From Acanthosoma haemorrhoidale (taxonomy: Eukaryota > Arthropoda > Insecta > Hemiptera > Acanthosomatidae), in the NCBI GenBank assembly GCA_930367205.1, contig OV884015.1:76399341-76463340 (forward strand): 64,000 nucleotides of DNA, in the 5' to 3' direction. Both the position numbers and the translations under genes were made by a program. Within the stretch, counting starts at the first letter, position 1; the number at the start of each line of letters is the position of its first letter. Below are positions 1-11,148 of the stretch, one piece after another. The notes below the pieces were generated by a model. That model was given only the letters and a program-made list of their open reading frames with translations. It made no database searches and was not told the DNA's origin.

Positions 1-589
1 CCCTCTCCCTTTGGACATGTTTGAATGGATAATTAATTGTACCCTTCCATCATTGACCAATGAGTAATTTTTTGATAGGAAATAATCGGGTGTTTGAAAC
101 TAAAATGAGAACTACCAGGACCGGTCTGCAGGAGAATAAATAATTGTTATGCTCGCTGGTGTAACATCGATATTTCTATTCTAGCATACGTGAACACTTG
201 CTTTGCTCTTAATTTTCAGCAACAGCGCTATACAGGGTTCGCGTGATCACCTCTACTGAATTACCGAGTGCCCGGTTTGGTTAGTAAGGGTTACGCACTG
301 ACGTGAGGCCTTTTCATGCTTTCGTAATAATTAAAAAGTACATGGGGTGTTTTAGTTTAATAGTATCTATCAAAGAAACTTTATTTTAAATTATTATCAA
401 ATAGAAATTAATTCTATGGCCCCTTTCCAGGACCGATCACTGTTTTATATGGTACTAATTTGTTTTTCCCTGATAATTTTTACTTTTTTTTACAAAACGC
501 AAAAAAGATAAATGTATAATGTACATCATTACACTTTTGTAAAATCCAGATCACTATTTTGTACACTAGAATTTGTATAAAATGTACAA

Positions 590-1281
590 GCTACAGGAAA
601 TAAGATGAAGCAATTGTAAATAAATTCGTCTGTACAATCCATTTTTTGTACATGTACAAGGGAATATGGAACAAATAAAAAAAAAATTCTCATTAGAACT
701 AAACTTTTTTTTTTTTTTTCCCACAGCCCCTGCAAATTTACAGATAATTATATACAATTACAGATCCTCAGGAAAATCTATTTACAAATTATTTTTGTAT
801 TTCCTGTAGCATCACTACATTACATGCAGGTTTTGTTATTTTATAAATATTATATATTGAATAAACAAGTATAATGATACACATTATACGTGACTGGACT
901 GAACTGACTAATAAAGGTGATGGGGCTCACCTTTTTGATCAAACAGAATTAAACCCTATCTACACTATAAATATTTATCTATTCGGATTTTGAAAGTGAG
1001 AGTAAGCTTTGAGCAAGAGGATTATACTCTCTTTTTTTGGAGTGAGCTACAGGGCAATACAACGAAGCAATTATAAATAGATTCGTTTGTGGAATTTATA
1101 TTTTGTACACTTATAAATTTGTAACAAGGGAAATAAATGATAATAATAAAAATAAAATAAAAAATGAATAAAAACAATAATAATAATTCATTCTCATTAA
1201 ACTAAAACCCTAGCTACACTATAAATATTCATCTATTCGGATTTTGAAAGTGAGAGGATTATACTCTCTTTTTTGGAGTGA
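590..1281. repeat. Two-copy tandem repeat, ~235-bp unit
   Basis: Unit 1 begins at 590 and unit 2 (1046-1281, 236 bp) begins at 1046, both with GCTACAGG. Shared landmarks in order are GAAGCAATT.TAAATA.ATTCGT, a TTTTGTACA segment, ACAAGGGAA, an A-rich stretch, ATTCTCATTA, CTACACTATAAATATT, CTATTCGGATTTTGAAAG and TATACTCTC followed by GGAGTGA. Unit 1 is about twice as long because a LINE 3' end sits inside it at roughly 704-945. Subtracting the insert leaves about 220 bp, matching unit 2. Confidence 0.75.
704..945 (-). mobile_element. LINE 3' terminal fragment (poly-A plus 3' UTR)
   Basis: A T-tract at 704-719 is the poly-A tail of a minus-strand element, followed by about 225 bp that closely matches 12073-12290. 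Shared words include GATCCTCAGG, AGGTTTTGTTATTTTATAAA, GAATAAACAAGTATAATG and TAAAGGTGATGGGGCTCACC. The 12073 copy continues into a LINE-like C-terminal reading frame, so this one is a 5'-truncated insertion holding only the tail and 3' UTR. Its flanks (left GAACTAAAC, right GAATTAAAC) look like a slightly diverged target duplication. Confidence 0.7.
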
Positions 1282-3000
1282 GCTACAGGGTTGATATACT
1301 CAATCCGTTCGGGTTGAGGTATCAATTCTGTTCTCTCCCCTTAAGTCTTATCACTATTTGCCAGCAAGGCGATGAGTTTCGAGTATAAACATTAGTTCGT
1401 ACAGAAGACATGTTTCAGAGACCCCAATCGATATTACTATAATCGATTCAGTCAAATAGAACATTGATGTTACAGGCTCGTGTAGATTGAAGCAATGACT
1501 GCTCTTTTGTCGAAGGTAGTTTCCCAGTGAAGGTGCAACATATAGTTTCATTATCAGATACAGTCAATGTCTTCATAATTTTCCAACTGTGTGGTGTGGC
1601 ATTGAAGTTTTCCTTTATTAGGGTTTCCTTGATATTTTTAAAAATAACTTTCTCCTGTCCTGCTGCCCTGGTGATTGTTTGTGATTTGAAACCACCGTGG
1701 TCCGACAATCAGAAAAACATACGGAAATAAAAAATGGTAATTACCATTCAAATACTTGATTGCCATTTGCATAATCGAATTCACAAAAACTAATAAATAC
1801 TAATGAATAAAAAAAATCACAACTGGATGGTCTAATGAAATACTTAGAGGACCTGGACCTGTCTAGAGTCAGGGGAGAAAGAGATGGTCGTTACAAATGG
1901 ATTTTCAGAGCTCTGCCAATCAATGTGCTGTTCGTAGGTCCTAAGGTCTATCCTTGACACGACACATTTATTGGAAATTTCACAAGCTTTTAGACTAACA
2001 GATTTTAAGGAATTCGACACGAAATAAAGTGCACGACTTTATTGTCTTATAAGTAAAGTTGGTATGCCTGCGGAACTTAACAAGAAAACTGATTAAGTCC
2101 CATAATTCAAAGAATTTCAGGCGGAATTGTAAGGAAAAAAATGTACTATTGCGACGAAACAGAGTAACACGACCAAGGGAACAAAAACAAATTTAAGTAC
2201 ATTCGAATCTCATCAGTTTTCCTCGAATATATAATAATCATTTTAATGGTTGATTATATCTTGTTATGTGAGGATTGAATTAAAACCATAAAACTCGACC
2301 TATCCTTCAGATCGATATTCCCCAGGTCTTCCCAGAGGGCCCAGCGCACTCTGAGAACATTTTGGCCTCAATTGAGTTCAGTCTCTCAGGTAGTCTTCAG
2401 TGAGACAATGAAAGCCCTAAATTTAATCCATCCGTAGTAATTAAGTCCCTTTCCCAACGGAAACTCACCTAAGGACTTTGATGGTTTAGTAAACTGGTCT
2501 CAAAATCCTCAGCGGATATCTTTGAACTTTTCGATTTTTGTATGTGTCGTATGGCAGCATTTTTAAAAATATATTGCAGGAATAATAAAAATGCTTGTGT
2601 TTTTTTTTCTTCATATTCTCTTGTTATTATAAATTATGGAAATCAGTATAGATCTACACAAATGAATCTATTTACAGTAGGTCCTTATATGGCATGTAGC
2701 TTGGCTTCATTTTATGCAATGTTTAATAGTTTTACAATGCAATTTGTGTGTTTGAAAGTGATAGGGATGACCTTATGAATCATAGACATAAAACTAACCT
2801 TGTATATCTTTTTTTATTGGAGTTTTAACATCAGACGACGCTCCATGTCTAATTTATGAAGTGGGGAGAGAAACATAACTTTACCACTCAACCACTGAAA
2901 ATGGTTTATGTAGGAACTGAACTTTTAAATTTTAAAAAACGTTTTAAAAAAAAAACACAAATAAATTAGCCCATTCACTTTTAAACATGTCTAGACAATC

Positions 3001-3180
3001 AATGTATAATGTACATCATAGTTTTATAACAATCACAAATCGCTATGTAAAATTATTAAAAATTGTATAAAATGTAGTCAAGCTATAGCACATATCTATT
3101 GTTAATAGATTCATTTATGTAGTCTATACTGATTTCCATAATTTATAATAAAAAGGTGATATGAAGGAAAAAAAATGTAG
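3001..3180. repeat. Dispersed diverged copy of the 510-700 sequence
   Basis: It shares with the region around 510-680 the words TGTATAATGTACATCAT, TTGTATAAAATGTA, CAAGCTA and AATAGATTCAT-like segments in the same order. It is more diverged than the two tandem units. No coding content is seen and the class of repeat is not known. Confidence 0.5.
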
Positions 3181-3423
3181 GAACTTAGGCGTGCCCTATC
3201 ACCGATTACAATAAATACAAGATGTATTAATGTAATACAATTTTAGATAGTATAGTCTTAGTATATTTTATTATACATTTAATTATATATAATATATTAT
3301 ATTCTTAGTTTAACGTAAATTTATTTAAGGTTTCGGTAAAGATGTATATCTTAGAATTGAATGGATGAGATTAAAACTTGTTCATAGTTCTATTTATGTA
3401 ATAAATAAACAAAATTTAAGCTC

Positions 3424-3456
3424 AACTAGGTGAAGTGCCCTGGACTTCACCTAGTT
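3424..3456. repeat. Perfect 13-bp hairpin
   Basis: The arms are AACTAGGTGAAGT (3424-3436) and its exact reverse complement (3444-3456), with a 7-nt loop. It is not followed by a T-run on the + strand and is not near a gene. It could be a fold-back remnant of a mobile element or chance. Confidence 0.5.
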
Positions 3457-6295
3457 CAAGTAGCACAGTGAGTTAAGGTTGCAATGTGAGACGTATTGAA
3501 TGAAACAAACATTTGTTAGGGTACTTACAACTGGTATTCTTGTGCCTCTGTTCCGAAATAATACCTGAAAAGAAGCATCCAGTAACGGTTTAGATACATA
3601 TTAGTCCTGGATTAACAAAATGAAGTCCAAATAACTTTAAAATTTTAACAGATGTCTATTTGGAGTTCAAAATTTTGCCAAACTAGATAAAAGCGAAGTA
3701 TGCTGTTTATTGGTTCCTGTAAGATACTACTAAATGACACTGGAGGGCATTCAATGAGGGGAGCTAATGCCGGAGTTGTATACATTTGGTAGTCAAGTAT
3801 AATATGTTCTGCATATTCCACTTGTGATTCTGTGATTCCAATACATCACAAGAGTAAAACGGAGTCGGCTTCTTCTTGAAATAGTTGAGTTTTTCGTTAA
3901 CGTTCCCGTGTCCGCTAACGCCTAGTCAAATCTTAAAATCTATTTCAAAGCAAATAATTAACATTTATATACAGAATTTACAGCTTATAACCACGTTTGA
4001 CCAAGCTGTGAAAAATAAAAACTCTACTTTTTACTTTACAGATCCCGTTGGCAGGCTGGCGGGAATTTCCTCTGTGTTATTATTATATTGTTTTTTGAAA
4101 AGTAAAATCTTCAACATTTAGAACAATCACGACAACTGAGTAAATCTATGAATCCCTAAAGTGAAAATCGTTAAACGTAATACTTCTCTTTTACTGTTTT
4201 TTTTTTTTTTAAATAAAATCTGTGGTCCTGTAATTTTTGTCCCCGTTGTGTGTTAGAGCCTTGAGGATGACGTGCCCAGAGGAGATAAAAACTTTATTCA
4301 GAGGGGAGAGAGGCCCACTGTAAAAAGCGAGCTCTGGTTAGTTTTTTGTCAGGGTCGATCCACTGTTGTCGTCCTCTCCCCCCCCCCCCACCACTCTAAC
4401 CGCTTTCGGCCTTGTTATAATGAGCTAAGCCGACTTTTTATTGTCTTTAATTACATTTTGTTTAATTACTTCACATTACACATTTAAAACAAACGCTCCA
4501 ACTCATTGGTAAATCTTTTAGTTATTCATAATATTAATACTATATAAAAAAACTTGTACGCGATGAGACGGTCGTATTTTATCTGAATGCTTTACGGTAA
4601 TAGTCTTAAAAATGATTTCATCTAACTGAAATTTGCTGATCTTATTAGCTTTTCTACGACTATGATACATCCAGTGATTTAGTCCCTTAGCTGAATTGAA
4701 AGATTTATCAATTTAGTCGTGATGTGATATCGGGTACGTTGGTTCCAGACAGTTACCGTAAAAGTGGAATTGGGTCATCATTTGTTGCACAAGTTACAGT
4801 AAATAATGTTTAAGGTATGTATAAATTTAGAAATCGCTGTGCTGGTATGTAGTAAATGTGTTGTGAATGTAAACCGGAGAGTAATTTATTAATAATTCTA
4901 TTGTATATTCTTATTTCTGGAAGATAAATAAATTAAGACCGCATATAGGTGTTATTTAAGAAATTTTTGAAGAAAACGGAAGTTTTGAATGTTTATTCAG
5001 TAAGTTCGCTAACGATTTGAGTAGGTGAGTCGACGCCATTTTATTTAACTATGTGCTTTCAAAGTAACTCTCTTAACAAGTGAAAGTCATTTAACTGTGT
5101 TAGTATGTTTGAAAAGTTGCTTGTCAAGACTTGGCGGTAGGGCAATGAATGTTCAAATGTCAATTTGTCGTGACAAGAGTAATTATGGTTTTTACTTGGC
5201 GTAAGATGTACTTGTGTTTGATGTTTGTTTGTCGCGTATACTGTTGTACATTATAGATGCAGTAGAAATAATATGAAGTAATGTTAGTGGTCTGAGTTTT
5301 GAACCTTGTGGAACCCCTGGTTTAGCATGTGTTAATGAGAAGGAATTAGGAATTATCACTCGCTATAGTGAAACACTTTCCAGGCAATATTCTCTCTCTA
5401 TCTCTTTTACTAATTTTCTCAGATAGGTGCTGACATTTATAATTATGTTTTAGAGCACACCTTATTTATTTTATACAATTTTATTAGTTAATTTGGTGCC
5501 AACAACGGTGGTAATACTATTCTCTGCAATTTGACAATGTAAGAATGTATGGTATTGCATAATAAATGTGATATTGTATGACAATGTATGAAACAATGAG
5601 TTCAAACTTCACTAATGGGTTCTTTGAGAAAATTAACTTATTAATTTTTATAACAAAAAAACGCTGTCATTAAAATTATATAAAATAAATAAGGTGTGAT
5701 CTAAAACGAAATTATAAATATATTGCCCAAAACAATATTCTTCGAAGGTACTAACTGCAATTAAAGCCATTTCCAGTTGATTAATTAAGGGAATCGATGA
5801 TATTGTTTTTTTTTATTATCATAAGATAATTCCACTGAATATGGTAATACATTCATTACAAATTATATCGGTTATAGCTTTAATTAATATTTTTTTTAAT
5901 GTGTTTATTACATTATTCTCTGGTTGTTAATCAATTTGGCCAAGTAGAGGCCGCCAGTTGTATTTTCATTTCAGCACTTCATTGCCAGGAGTGAGAGCGT
6001 GTTCTCGTATATTTCTTAAATTGCCGTTATAAATCACCACAATGATAAATTTGCATTAGCCGGGGCGTAGGCATCACCGTGTTCAGAGGGTGTAGCGACC
6101 GAGTGATGAATGATGCCGGCTGTGGTCTTCCCCGCAGTATAATTTCCTCTGGTACTTTGTGATGGGCGGAGGGCTTATGCTACAACACATTACCAATACA
6201 GCTACAATCTGCAAGAAGTGGATCCTTGAATCAGAGATCTCGTACTCTCTTTATTTTTTTTCCGTATATATTGTTTAGCGATATATATATATATA

Positions 6296-6483
6296 AGTTA
6301 CGTCTAGCGGTACGGCAATGTTAAGCCTAATACCTTGTAGCCTAGGGTAAACAAACCCGTAACGTGTGTATAGAGGATCAGGAGGAAAATAAAGCGAGTT
6401 ATAAAACAAACCTTCTTATTATATCATCTACCTCCTTTCTTCATTCCTTTTTCTCGATCGTCTACAGCTGGGAGACGATAACT
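6296..6483 (+). repeat. 5' LTR
   Basis: It runs from AGTTACGTCTAGCGG to GACGATAACT, with a 5-bp terminal inverted repeat AGTTA/TAACT. It contains AATAAA (6388-6393) and a TATAAAA motif (6400-6406) that could be the promoter TATA box. At 188 bp it is short for the family. The final T is shared with the first base of the primer binding site. Confidence 0.93.
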
Positions 6484-6500
6484 GGTGCCGAAACCCGGGA
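6483..6500 (+). other. Primer binding site, tRNA-Phe type
   Basis: TGGTGCCGAAACCCGGGA directly abuts (overlaps by one base) the 5' LTR. Its reverse complement matches over 18 nt the 3' end of insect tRNA-Phe including the added CCA, as I recall that tRNA. This is where minus-strand DNA synthesis of the retrotransposon would be primed. Confidence 0.8.
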
Positions 6501-6585
6501 ACTACGAGTATTCTGGTAAACAACTGTGAGTAAAATTTTAATTTTTTTTTCCAGTTGTTTTATTGGGAAAAAGTGACCAAGTTAC

Positions 6586-7770
6586 ATGGTAGAATTACGG
6601 CCTGCGGCTTTCGAAGTGCCCGAATTACCTAGGGAAACGATGGCCGAAGCTCATGCAAACTCCCTGGCTTGGATGAAGGTGCGAGCGGCGACGTCACAGG
6701 ACCTGAGGAGAACAATATCGGACCTAGAGAAATTCTCAGGAGAGTTAGGCGAATTGAACCATTTCATCAAAGGTGGGGATAGGATTATGGAAAGAGTAGA
6801 GGCGAAGGCAAGTGAGGGTTTACTCGACCCTGGTGACGTAAAATCAATCAAAGCGGGCCTAGTGTGTAGAATAAAACGGAGCGTACTAAACCTAATACAG
6901 GCCGACGAAGACACCCCATGGACCGTGGTAAAAGAACGACTAAAGAAGGCATACGGGGGAGGCAGATGGACACCAGAAGAGGACATCTTCCAGATGTTCA
7001 GGGAGACCAGACGGCCCAATCAAACGAAAGGGCAGTACGCCGGAGAACTCTTGGCAAAATTTAACAAAATAACGGAAAAAATGAGAGAAACGGTGAACCT
7101 AGCGGAAGTGGAAGGCCGGATGGCATTCCTATCGACCATTCTGAAGGTACAGTTGGCCAGGGATACCGGCAAGAAAGATAGTCTACCGGGAGACCGATCG
7201 TTCATTGAGTGCGCCCAAGATTTAATGGACACTAGTGCCCGTGAGGAAGAAGAAAAATTAGAGGCAGACGAGGCAGGGTGGTCCAAAGTGATGTACAGGA
7301 GGCCGAGAATGCCGCAACAGGCATGGAAGAGGAAAGATCAACGGTATGCGGAGAAAAAAGGGGCGGCGGTTGAAGGAAGGAGACTTAGCCAAAGGAGACC
7401 GAGACCCAGCGGGAGGAAGGAGGACAGAAAATGTCACGGATGTGGAAGAATTGGACATTTAGTGGCGCAGTGCCCGCGAACAAAATGTTTTGAATGCGGA
7501 ATTGAGGGACACATCGCGAGGCAGTGTCCATACATTTTCCAGCGAACAGAGAGGTATAGGCCGGAACCGATGGAGGTAAACGCACAGAGGGTATGGAGAA
7601 GAACCAGAACCCCCTCCGAATCGTCAAAAACTACGGGAGCGTCGGAGACAGAAGAAGAAGAAGATGAACCCAGGAGCAGAAGAGGAGAGACTGCAGAGGA
7701 CGACAGGGACTACGTAAGAAGCAGACGATATGGCACGGAAGGAGGAAGGAAACGGCAAGCGGTGGCCTGA
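6586..7770 (+). CDS. Retrotransposon gag (nucleocapsid with two zinc knuckles)
   Basis: 394 codons from ATG at 6586, the first long frame after the primer binding site, ending at TGA 7768-7770. The protein would form the virus-like particle and bind the RNA genome. The first ~240 residues are charged and mostly helical-looking and would be capsid-like. Around residues 284-320 there are two CX2CX4HX4C zinc knuckles in tandem, CHGCGRIGHLVAQC and CFECGIEGHIARQC, which identify nucleocapsid. The tail is rich in E, R and S. Gag is in the same frame as pol, which is unusual because Ty3/gypsy elements commonly use a frameshift. Confidence 0.9.
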   Translation: MVELRPAAFEVPELPRETMAEAHANSLAWMKVRAATSQDLRRTISDLEKFSGELGELNHFIKGGDRIMERVEAKASEGLLDPGDVKSIKAGLVCRIKRSVLNLIQADEDTPWTVVKERLKKAYGGGRWTPEEDIFQMFRETRRPNQTKGQYAGELLAKFNKITEKMRETVNLAEVEGRMAFLSTILKVQLARDTGKKDSLPGDRSFIECAQDLMDTSAREEEEKLEADEAGWSKVMYRRPRMPQQAWKRKDQRYAEKKGAAVEGRRLSQRRPRPSGRKEDRKCHGCGRIGHLVAQCPRTKCFECGIEGHIARQCPYIFQRTERYRPEPMEVNAQRVWRRTRTPSESSKTTGASETEEEEDEPRSRRGETAEDDRDYVRSRRYGTEGGRKRQAVA

Positions 7771-7872
7771 GGAGCGGGCTGGCAGAGGGGTGGCCGCACG
7801 TTAATAAACTATAGCGTCAGAGGGAATTACGGCGGTATACCCATTATTGGAGTGGCGAGAGGAGTGAGATGA

Positions 7873-10800
7873 TTGATAGACACGGGGAGCTCCTGTACTA
7901 TTCTCAGCAGGAAAGCGGCGGACAGATTGTGTGTGGGCGAGGGGTCGTCGCGGATTCAGGCATGCGAGTGCAAGCTTATCACCCTGGGAGGGCCGTGTAA
8001 AATCGAAGGCGAATTGACGATGGGATTGGATAGGTGGGCGAAAAATGGGGAATATTTGAAAATACACGTGGTTAGGAAGATGCCGCGCGAGTACGATGGT
8101 ATCATAGGGTGCGATCTCTTGGGAAGGGTAGGAGCAAGAGTGAAGTGCCGTAACGGAATATGGGATATTAGACTGGGAAGAATGTTATGCCGGTGTACAG
8201 GAACCGTGGGGGACGGGAAGGAGCGAATGGGAGCGATCGATCGGGAGGACAACTGGGAACGCGCTATTCGGCGAGAGTATGCCGATATATTTTTCAACGA
8301 AGGGGACAAACTGGGAGTGACGGGGGAAACGTTCCATGAGATCCCACTGAAGCAGGAGAGAGTGATATATATCAAAGAGAGACGATACCCGCAGGCGCTG
8401 CGACAGCATATAAGGGACGAAATCGAGGAATTGAAACGACAGGGCATCATAGTAGATAGTACGTCTCCATACAACAGTCCCCTGTGGGCAGTGAAAAAAA
8501 AAGGGTCGTCCGGTGACGAAAAATACCGCGTAGTAATAGACTACAGGCAATTAAACGACAATACTATAGACGAAAAATACCCCATACCTCGCTTTGAAGA
8601 CATCCTGGACCGCCTAAGTGGAGCAAAGGTATTCAGTACACTGGACCCGAAGGCGGGTTACCATCAAATTCGGATGCGTCGTGGAGACCAACACAAAACG
8701 GCATTCACGTTCGAGCGGGGACATTACGAATTCACCAGAATGCCGTTTGGGCTGAAAAACGCGCCAATAACGTTCCAGAGGCTGATGGACGAATTTTTAA
8801 GAGGGATTGGGGAGTCGTTTTGCCAGATATATATGGACGACCTCCTGGTTTTCAGTCGAGATGAGGTAGAACACCAGGACCATCTGCGACAGGTTTTTGA
8901 CAGAATTAAGCAATTCGGGCTGAAATTGTCTGCGGAGAAGTCGCTTTTGGGACAAGAGCAGGTGAAATTTTTAGGCCACATAATTTCCAGAGAGGGAGTG
9001 CAACCCGATCGTGGGAAGGTGGAGGCCATCCAGCGGATGACTATCCCGAAAGACGTAAAAGGAATCCGGCGCTTACTCGGATCCCTGAACTACTACCGCA
9101 GATTCGTTCCAGAAATGGCGGAGTACCTGGTCCCTATTAACAATCTCCTTAAAAAAGGACAAAAAGTCGTCATTACCCCGGTAATGGAGAACAATATAAG
9201 ACGTTGCATGGAGCGGCTACAGGAAGAGCCTATACTAGCGTTTCCAGATTTTGCACTCCCCTTCATGATTACCACAGATGCGAGTGAATACGCGTTGGGG
9301 GCGGTACTCTCGCAGGATCGCGACGGGGGGGAGCGACCAATAGCATACGCTAGCAGACGCCTTACTGAATCCGAGAGTAGATATAGCGCGCTAGAACGCG
9401 AATTACTGGGTATCGTATGGGCGATAGAACACTTCCGGCCCTACGTATTCGGGAGGAAGTTTCGGGTTAAAACAGATCATCGACCCCTCCAATGGGTGGG
9501 AAAAATGAAAGAGTCATCAGCGCGGATTACCAGATGGAAGGAGTTCCTCAGTCAATACAACATCGACATTATTTACAAACCGGGGAAGGAGAACGTCGTG
9601 GCCGATTGGTTATCCCGCGCGTTGGTCGTGAATGCGATCGAAGAGGAGATTCCGGGACCATCACGTGACACCCACCAATTCGTCCAGGAATGGTCACCCG
9701 GCGAGGAAGGGGAGCGGGAGGGGGCTCCAGCCAATGATGTTCCGAGTGACGGGAGTTCAGTGGGGGATAGACCCTCGGACATTGAGGACCTCGACGCCAT
9801 AATAAATGACAAGAGGCGCCAGATCATTTGGCTCACCAAAACTTCTGGGCTCTTCAAGATGGAATCTGAGAAGTACGGCCACTGCAACATCGTCAAAATC
9901 TGGTCGACACCGGGGATAAACGACGATACGATTTGCCGCGCTCTGAAGGACGCATCTACTCCAGGGAAAACGCACCACATGTACGTGGGAAATGCGACCA
10001 TCTGGGGACGCATCAAACGCCTATGGAGGACGGAGAGGATCGGAGTCGATCGTACGTTCGTCCGATGTACCCTGAAGGTGGAGACAGTAAAAGAAGAAAC
10101 GCGGCAGAGAGAAGTGACCCTTGCATTCCACCAAGGGAAGACAAACCACCGGGGAATCGACGCTACCCTGCAAGCATTGAAGAGGAGATATTTCTGGTTG
10201 GGTATGAAAGACACGATTGCGAGAGTTATTGGTACCTGCGACACATGCCTCACCACGAAATATGATCGCCACCCCCCCAGAGCAATACAGGAGGAGACGC
10301 CAACGGCAGACCAACCGTTGGAGGATTTGCAGGTGGACACGTTCACATGGAGGGGATACAAATGGGTCACCATTGTCGATAGGTTCAGCAAAACAGCGAT
10401 GGCCCATCTGATAGCAGAACGATCAGCGGAAGCAGTCCTAAGGGCACTACGCACATGGTGCCAATTTTATGGCGTACCAGACACGATAGCTTCCGACGCT
10501 GGTAGGGAGTTTGATAACGCCGAAATAAGGTCTGAGGCGGCGGCCTTAGAGATCCGTTGGCATCTCAACACCCCAGGACACCCGAAGAGTCGAGGAGACG
10601 TAGAGCGGCTGCACAGCACGCTTAGCGACCACCTACGAATTTACCATGGAGAGAAGGGCTTAGAACCAAACGTGGCGATGGAAAAGGCAGTCATCGCGTA
10701 TAACCACTCAATCCATTCTGCCACCGGTTTTTCTCCGGTCGAGACGCTGTTTGGACTTCGAAGATGCCGGTGCGATAGCAGGAGTACGGCGATCGATGAA

Positions 10801-11148
10801 GAACTGGCCGCACGGGTAGTAAGTAATCAGATAGCGCTAAAGAAACAGTGGGTGGCCGTTCGGGGAAGGCTCCAGGATAAGAAACGGCGACGGGTGGCGC
10901 GCGACAACCTCAAAGTCCGCGATATTCTGGGCAATCTTAAACTCGGCGCGCTCGTGTACCGGAGAAAAGGGTCGAACAGGGGTAAGGAACTAGTGCGGTA
11001 CGAGGGTCCTTTCCGAGTGATCGCTCTCCGCGAACACAACGTGGTCACGGTCGAAAGCATTACACCCCCGATCAAACGGCGGACGGTACATGTGGAACAG
11101 CTCAAGTTTCCCGCGGTGGAGCCTGGGAGCCCCGTCGTCGAAACATAA
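7873..11148 (+). CDS. Retrotransposon pol: protease, reverse transcriptase, RNase H, integrase
   Basis: About 1091 open codons. The frame opens at TTG directly after an in-frame TGA (7870-7872); there is no ATG, so it is probably expressed as part of a gag-pol product. Protease: the active-site motif LIDTGSS is at the very start, with a DGIIGCDLLG flap-region motif near residue 80. Protease-like residues also occur upstream of the TGA in the same frame (about 7816-7869), so the stop lies inside the protease domain. RT: VVIDYRQLN near 218, LDPKAGYHQI, MPFGLKNAP and the catalytic YMDD box near 320. RNase H: TTDASEYALGAVLSQD and TDHRPLQW. Integrase: an HHCC zinc region near 746-790, then D, D and E in QVDTF, SDAGREF and DVERLH. 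A GPF-type module (YEGPFRVI) lies near the C-terminus. Apart from the stop at its start it is uninterrupted. Confidence 0.93.
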   Translation: MIDTGSSCTILSRKAADRLCVGEGSSRIQACECKLITLGGPCKIEGELTMGLDRWAKNGEYLKIHVVRKMPREYDGIIGCDLLGRVGARVKCRNGIWDIRLGRMLCRCTGTVGDGKERMGAIDREDNWERAIRREYADIFFNEGDKLGVTGETFHEIPLKQERVIYIKERRYPQALRQHIRDEIEELKRQGIIVDSTSPYNSPLWAVKKKGSSGDEKYRVVIDYRQLNDNTIDEKYPIPRFEDILDRLSGAKVFSTLDPKAGYHQIRMRRGDQHKTAFTFERGHYEFTRMPFGLKNAPITFQRLMDEFLRGIGESFCQIYMDDLLVFSRDEVEHQDHLRQVFDRIKQFGLKLSAEKSLLGQEQVKFLGHIISREGVQPDRGKVEAIQRMTIPKDVKGIRRLLGSLNYYRRFVPEMAEYLVPINNLLKKGQKVVITPVMENNIRRCMERLQEEPILAFPDFALPFMITTDASEYALGAVLSQDRDGGERPIAYASRRLTESESRYSALERELLGIVWAIEHFRPYVFGRKFRVKTDHRPLQWVGKMKESSARITRWKEFLSQYNIDIIYKPGKENVVADWLSRALVVNAIEEEIPGPSRDTHQFVQEWSPGEEGEREGAPANDVPSDGSSVGDRPSDIEDLDAIINDKRRQIIWLTKTSGLFKMESEKYGHCNIVKIWSTPGINDDTICRALKDASTPGKTHHMYVGNATIWGRIKRLWRTERIGVDRTFVRCTLKVETVKEETRQREVTLAFHQGKTNHRGIDATLQALKRRYFWLGMKDTIARVIGTCDTCLTTKYDRHPPRAIQEETPTADQPLEDLQVDTFTWRGYKWVTIVDRFSKTAMAHLIAERSAEAVLRALRTWCQFYGVPDTIASDAGREFDNAEIRSEAAALEIRWHLNTPGHPKSRGDVERLHSTLSDHLRIYHGEKGLEPNVAMEKAVIAYNHSIHSATGFSPVETLFGLRRCRCDSRSTAIDEELAARVVSNQIALKKQWVAVRGRLQDKKRRRVARDNLKVRDILGNLKLGALVYRRKGSNRGKELVRYEGPFRVIALREHNVVTVESITPPIKRRTVHVEQLKFPAVEPGSPVVET

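Larger units (their letters stand above)
1..6295. other. Intergenic, repeat-bearing
   Basis: No cellular gene is recognisable here. Open frames are short (under about 90 codons), overlap on both strands and show no domain I know. The stretch holds a tandem repeat interrupted by a LINE 3' end (590-1281), a dispersed relative of that repeat (about 3001-3180) and a perfect 13-bp hairpin (3424-3456). A GC-richer stretch at about 6050-6230 has no identified content. The right edge is a short TA run used as the retrotransposon target. Confidence 0.7.

Noticed and set aside
1448..1708. 86-codon minus-strand frame
   Set aside because: It reads like a protein but has no domain I know, no supporting start or splice context and an overlapping plus-strand frame of similar length. 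Too weak to call.
9573..10454. 293-codon minus-strand frame inside pol
   Set aside because: It is antisense to the RNase H-integrase coding region and is an open-frame shadow of GC-richer coding DNA.
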